Shown here: one piece after another, positions 61,425 through 64,000 of the stretch
How positions within the stretch are numbered: the first letter of the stretch is position 1
Layout: each line of letters starts with the position of its first letter
Assembly (NCBI GenBank): GCA_021292165.1
Contig: CM037878.1
Location: forward strand, 288,596,971 to 288,660,970
Length of the DNA stretch: 64,000 nucleotides
Direction of reading: 5' to 3'
From: Shinisaurus crocodilurus
Taxonomy: Eukaryota > Chordata > Lepidosauria > Squamata > Shinisauridae
The notes under the pieces: model-generated
What the model was told of the DNA's origin: nothing
What the model saw: only the letters and a program-made list of their open reading frames with translations
Database searches by the model: none
Translations under genes and position numbers: made by a program

Positions 61425-61492
61425 TCTTTTTAAAAACCTGCCCCAGCCATTCCCCATCCCAGCATACAGCCAGGCAAGGTAGGGTTACAGCA
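61425..61492 (+). repeat. Source-like copy of the DNA found in the 62.5 kb MITE
   Basis: 'aaaaacctgccccagccatt', 'ccccatcccagcatacagcc', 'aggcaaggtaggg' is the inverse of 62535-62592. Just upstream, 'ttcagccccggaactt' occurs at 61131 and again at 61411. Confidence 0.88.
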
Positions 61493-61571
61493 GGCAGGGT
61501 TTCTTTGCACGCAGGGTTTTTTAAAACATTTGTCTCCCTCCCCCCCCCAACACATATCCTTTTAGGAGGGG

Positions 61572-61925
61572 ACTGTGTGGCATAGTGGTTAGTATGTTGG
61601 ATTGGGACTCGGGAGATCCGGGTGCTAGTCCCCACTCTGCCGAGAAAGTGACTGGGTGACTTTGGGCCAGTCACTGAGTCTCAGCCTAACCTATCTCACA
61701 GGGCTGGCTCAGCTCGTCTGAACGTGGAAAGCTAAGCAGGGTCAGGCCTGGTTATGACTTGGATGGGAGACCCCCTCCTCTAGTTTCCTGCATTGAGCAG
61801 GGGGTTGGACTTGATGGCCTTGTATAGGCCCCTTCCAACTCTATAATCTAAATATAATGTAAGCCACCTCGGGTTCCTGGCAGGGAAAAAAGGTGGGATA
61901 TAAATATACAGTAATAAATAAATAG
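61572..61925 (+). mobile_element. MIR-like SINE split by a 5S SINE
   Basis: Head and core at 61572-61702 ('tgtggcatagtggttagtat', 'tgactttgggccagtcactg', 'ctatctcacagg'), tail at about 61855-61925 ('gtaagccacctcgggttcct', (AAAT)n). The 5S SINE lies between. Confidence 0.88.
61703..61854 (+). mobile_element. 5S-rRNA-derived SINE inside a MIR-like SINE
   Basis: 'ctggctcagctcgtctgaac', 'gaaagctaagcagggtcagg', 'ggatgggagacc', CR1-like tail to 'ccaactctataatcta'. It inserted at 'cacagg|' of the older SINE. Confidence 0.9.
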
Positions 61926-62478
61926 GAAAGAGTTAGATGAGCAAAAGGGACTCAGTTTCATATACTACTCACCAACACCTGTACATCCAGCTAAGGAAAG
62001 GTCACCGCTGCCGGAGCTTCAGTTCCCAAATCTAAATTTAAAAAATATTATTTCTTCCCCAGCCACAAGTTTGGGCAAGGAAAGTTTAAAACACACCGGG
62101 TTTCCTATCAACCGGGGGATCAATGGCTGGCCTTTACCAAAAATCTATGTATCATTTGTGGGAGCAGCTTCCGATGATTTAGCGCACAGGGACTGGCACC
62201 CGGTGCTTGGAGGCTCCCATATCTCTTGTTATTGTTACCCAGAGCAACCTGGGGAAGAAAACGGGGGTTGTGTACCCAGAATTCTCACTTAAATCACGTG
62301 ACTCGTTTCCCAGGAGCCAAAGTGGTGAGACTTATAGCAAAGTAACTTGCCCAAGAACCTTAAGTACAAGGCAGAGGCCCGCCCGGGTCTGAGTGCCAAA
62401 ATACAAAACTACCATTTTGACGTCAAACAAAGATGGCGCTGGGAGACAGCACTTCACTTTGCAGCAAGGCAGCCAAGC
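61926..62478. other. Non-coding stretch, no gene seen
   Basis: Unassigned. Confidence 0.4.
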
Positions 62479-62669
62479 CAGTGTTCTCCAGCTTTGGGTC
62501 CCCAGATGTTTTTGGCCTACAACTCCCAGCATGCCCCCTACCTTGCCTGGCTGTATGCTGGGATGGAGAATGGCTGGGGCAGGTTTTTTTTTAAAAAAGT
62601 GTAGCTGGCTGGGGCATGCTGGGAGTTATAGGCCAAAAACATCTGTGGACCCAAGGTTGGAGAACACTG
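62479..62669. mobile_element. Palindromic hAT MITE with captured flank DNA
   Basis: CAGTGTTCTCCAGCTTTGGG to 'ggttggagaacactg'. The usual centre is replaced by about 58 bp (62535-62592) that is the inverse of 61425-61490 with a few changes and a longer T run. Flanking 8-mers (agccaagc? and ccctaagt) do not match. Confidence 0.9.
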
Positions 62670-62803
62670 CCCTAAGTAAAGCACACACACACGTTTTTAC
62701 TTTAAAAACCATAAGAAATCAAATAAAACCCAAGGCGGGCAAGGAGAAAGCCTGTCGGACACCAAGAGAGGTATCCCAGGGCACACGGACACCCATGGGC
62801 ACC

Positions 62804-63482
62804 CAGGGCCGGATTAACATAGGGGCGATTGGAGCGGCCGCTCCAGGCCCATAACAGACAATAGGCCCACAATATAGGGACACGCAGCACGATTTGAGTT
62901 AGCTCTGATCGTTATCATTCAGCATAATTAATGATTTTTTCAAGATTAGAAAGGTGTTCTAAGCACATCTGCATTACAGGCTTGAGGCAAGACCTAGCAA
63001 GAACTGTTGTTCTCAAATTAGCATTTCGGTAGGTTTTTGCATTTCAATCACTGTTACTACATTTCTTTGAAGCACGTGGGGGCTTGCTAGGGTCTGTAAT
63101 ATTCAGATTTAGAAGGGACCTCTCTCTCCAGCCTCGAGCAAAAGATCTTTCTGATTCGCAGCTCAATTGTTCAAATGCTAGTTTAACAAAAAAACGAAAA
63201 CAAAACAAAGCAACAAGAACAACACAATTATTCTTGGTCAAGCAAAGCTTCCTGGCTTTTTGTTGTGGCTGCTTTTTCTTTTTTAATAAATAAATTTGGG
63301 GGAAATTGGGAAGACCCTTACTGATGAGCTGCAGGAGTTTTTGAGTTTTGGCACTTTAATGGTAGTAATTAAAATATTTAATTTGTTTTAATATAAAATT
63401 ACGTCTTCATTTTATTTATTTCCATAAAAAGGCCCACCAAAATCCTCAGCACCAGGCCCATAATGCTCTTAATCCGGCCCTG
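62804..63482. mobile_element. hAT element, CAGGGCCGGATTAA type
   Basis: 679 bp. CAGGGCCGGATTAACATAGG at the left, 'atgctcttaatccggccctg' at the right. Exact target duplication tgggcacc (62796-62803, 63483-63490). 'ccaggcccataa' occurs inside both ends in the same sense. The AT-rich interior has no clear transposase. Confidence 0.93.
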
Positions 63483-63519
63483 TGGGCACCACGTCAGAGA
63501 CCCCAGAGATAGAGAGCCA

Positions 63520-63655
63520 GGAACTAGGCCAGCCTTGGCCAACCTGTTGCCCTCCAGATGTTTTGAACTTCAATTCCCATTAGCCCCAGCCACCATGGCT
63601 AATGATCAGGAATGTTGGGGAATTGTCCTCCAAAACATCTGGAGGGCAGATCTAA
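63520..63655. mobile_element. hAT MITE, 'tgtagtcca' family
   Basis: 'aggccagccttggccaacct', 'gttgccctccagatgttttg', 'aacttcaattcccattagcc', 'ctccaaaacatctggagggc'. Near-complete palindrome; right terminus decayed. Confidence 0.75.
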
Positions 63656-63901
63656 ATTGGACATAAAAATGGCAGCATTCAGAAGTCTGTGGAGGAACAT
63701 TTCAGCCTCTTTGAGCACTCTGCTGCTCACCTCAAAGGAACCGGAGCAACGACAGCGATAAAAAGACTTCAAAGGAAAGCTCCAGTGCAGGAAAAAGCTG
63801 CACTGGAAAGTACCGGAAAATTTGATTCCGTTCCATTCGGGATTGATAGGAACTGTGGGTCTCTTTCCCATTACTGGTGTCTAAACTGAACGAGCATAGC
63901 T
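63656..63901. other. Non-coding stretch, no gene seen
   Basis: Unassigned. Confidence 0.35.
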
Positions 63902-63976
63902 CAGATTTCCCCAACCTGGGGCATGCTGGGAGTTGTAGGCCAAAGACATCTGGGGACCCAAGGTTGGAGAACACTG
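63902..63976. mobile_element. Shortened palindromic hAT MITE
   Basis: CAGATTTCCCCAACCT then directly 'ggggcatgctgggagttgta' and the full right arm to 'gagaacactg'. The left arm is mostly deleted. Confidence 0.8.
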
Positions 63977-64000
63977 TGTTAGAGTATCGCATCCTCCCAC

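Noticed and set aside
60192..61433. Long open frames across the CpG island on both strands (up to 440 codons)
   Set aside because: All six frames are open because the DNA is so GC-rich that stops are rare. The proteins are low-complexity R/A/P/S/G with no domain that I know.
63044..63241. Minus-strand 65-codon frame with 'SCESERSFARG' as hAT transposase tail
   Set aside because: 'SERSF' resembles the hAT C-terminal motif, but the following residues do not match, so I do not call it.

Overview
This window reads as intergenic or intronic DNA of a squamate reptile (lizard or snake). The evidence is the repeat content: CR1-, L2- and L1-like LINE ends, a MIR-like tRNA CORE-SINE, a Sauria-type tRNA SINE, a 5S-rRNA-derived SINE, many short palindromic hAT MITEs and (CA)n/(ATT)n microsatellites. 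I find no intact protein-coding gene. Every recognisable coding stretch is the decayed 3' part of a transposable element.

Layout. 0-9.6 kb: SINEs, L2 and CR1 tails, a mariner MITE (4757-5010), and a CR1 reverse-transcriptase C-terminus (7596-8225). 9.6-17.6 kb: hAT elements, including one with a decayed transposase tail (12610-13602), and two long fold-backs (about 14.82-15.56 kb and 16.67-17.00 kb). 17.6-23 kb: mostly unassigned DNA, one possible solo LTR, and a three-deep hAT nest (22164-22875). 24-26.2 kb: a LINE 3' end and an exact 95-bp inverted duplication bounded by MITEs. 30-41.5 kb: L2, CR1-like, zinc-finger LINE and L1 3' ends, many nested. 42.02-44.83 kb: a whole 2.8-kb DNA transposon with long inverted repeats and a broken transposase. 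47-58.6 kb: more hAT, SINE, L2 and CR1 remnants. 60.3-61.3 kb: a strong CpG island, the best candidate for a host promoter, with a consensus splice donor on the minus strand; the rest of the window could then be intron 1 of a minus-strand gene, but this is inference. 61.4-64 kb: nested SINEs, a MITE that carries a copy of DNA found just beside the CpG island, and another hAT element.

Nothing here forms an operon or pathway. The story is one of mobile-element layers: target-site duplications let many insertions be delimited to the base, and nesting gives their relative order. The most interesting items are the 42-45 kb transposon, the MITE with a copied flank sequence (62.5 kb), the identical inverted duplication (24.6/26.1 kb), the 5S SINE with a CR1-like tail, and the TA-centred target sites of the commonest MITE.
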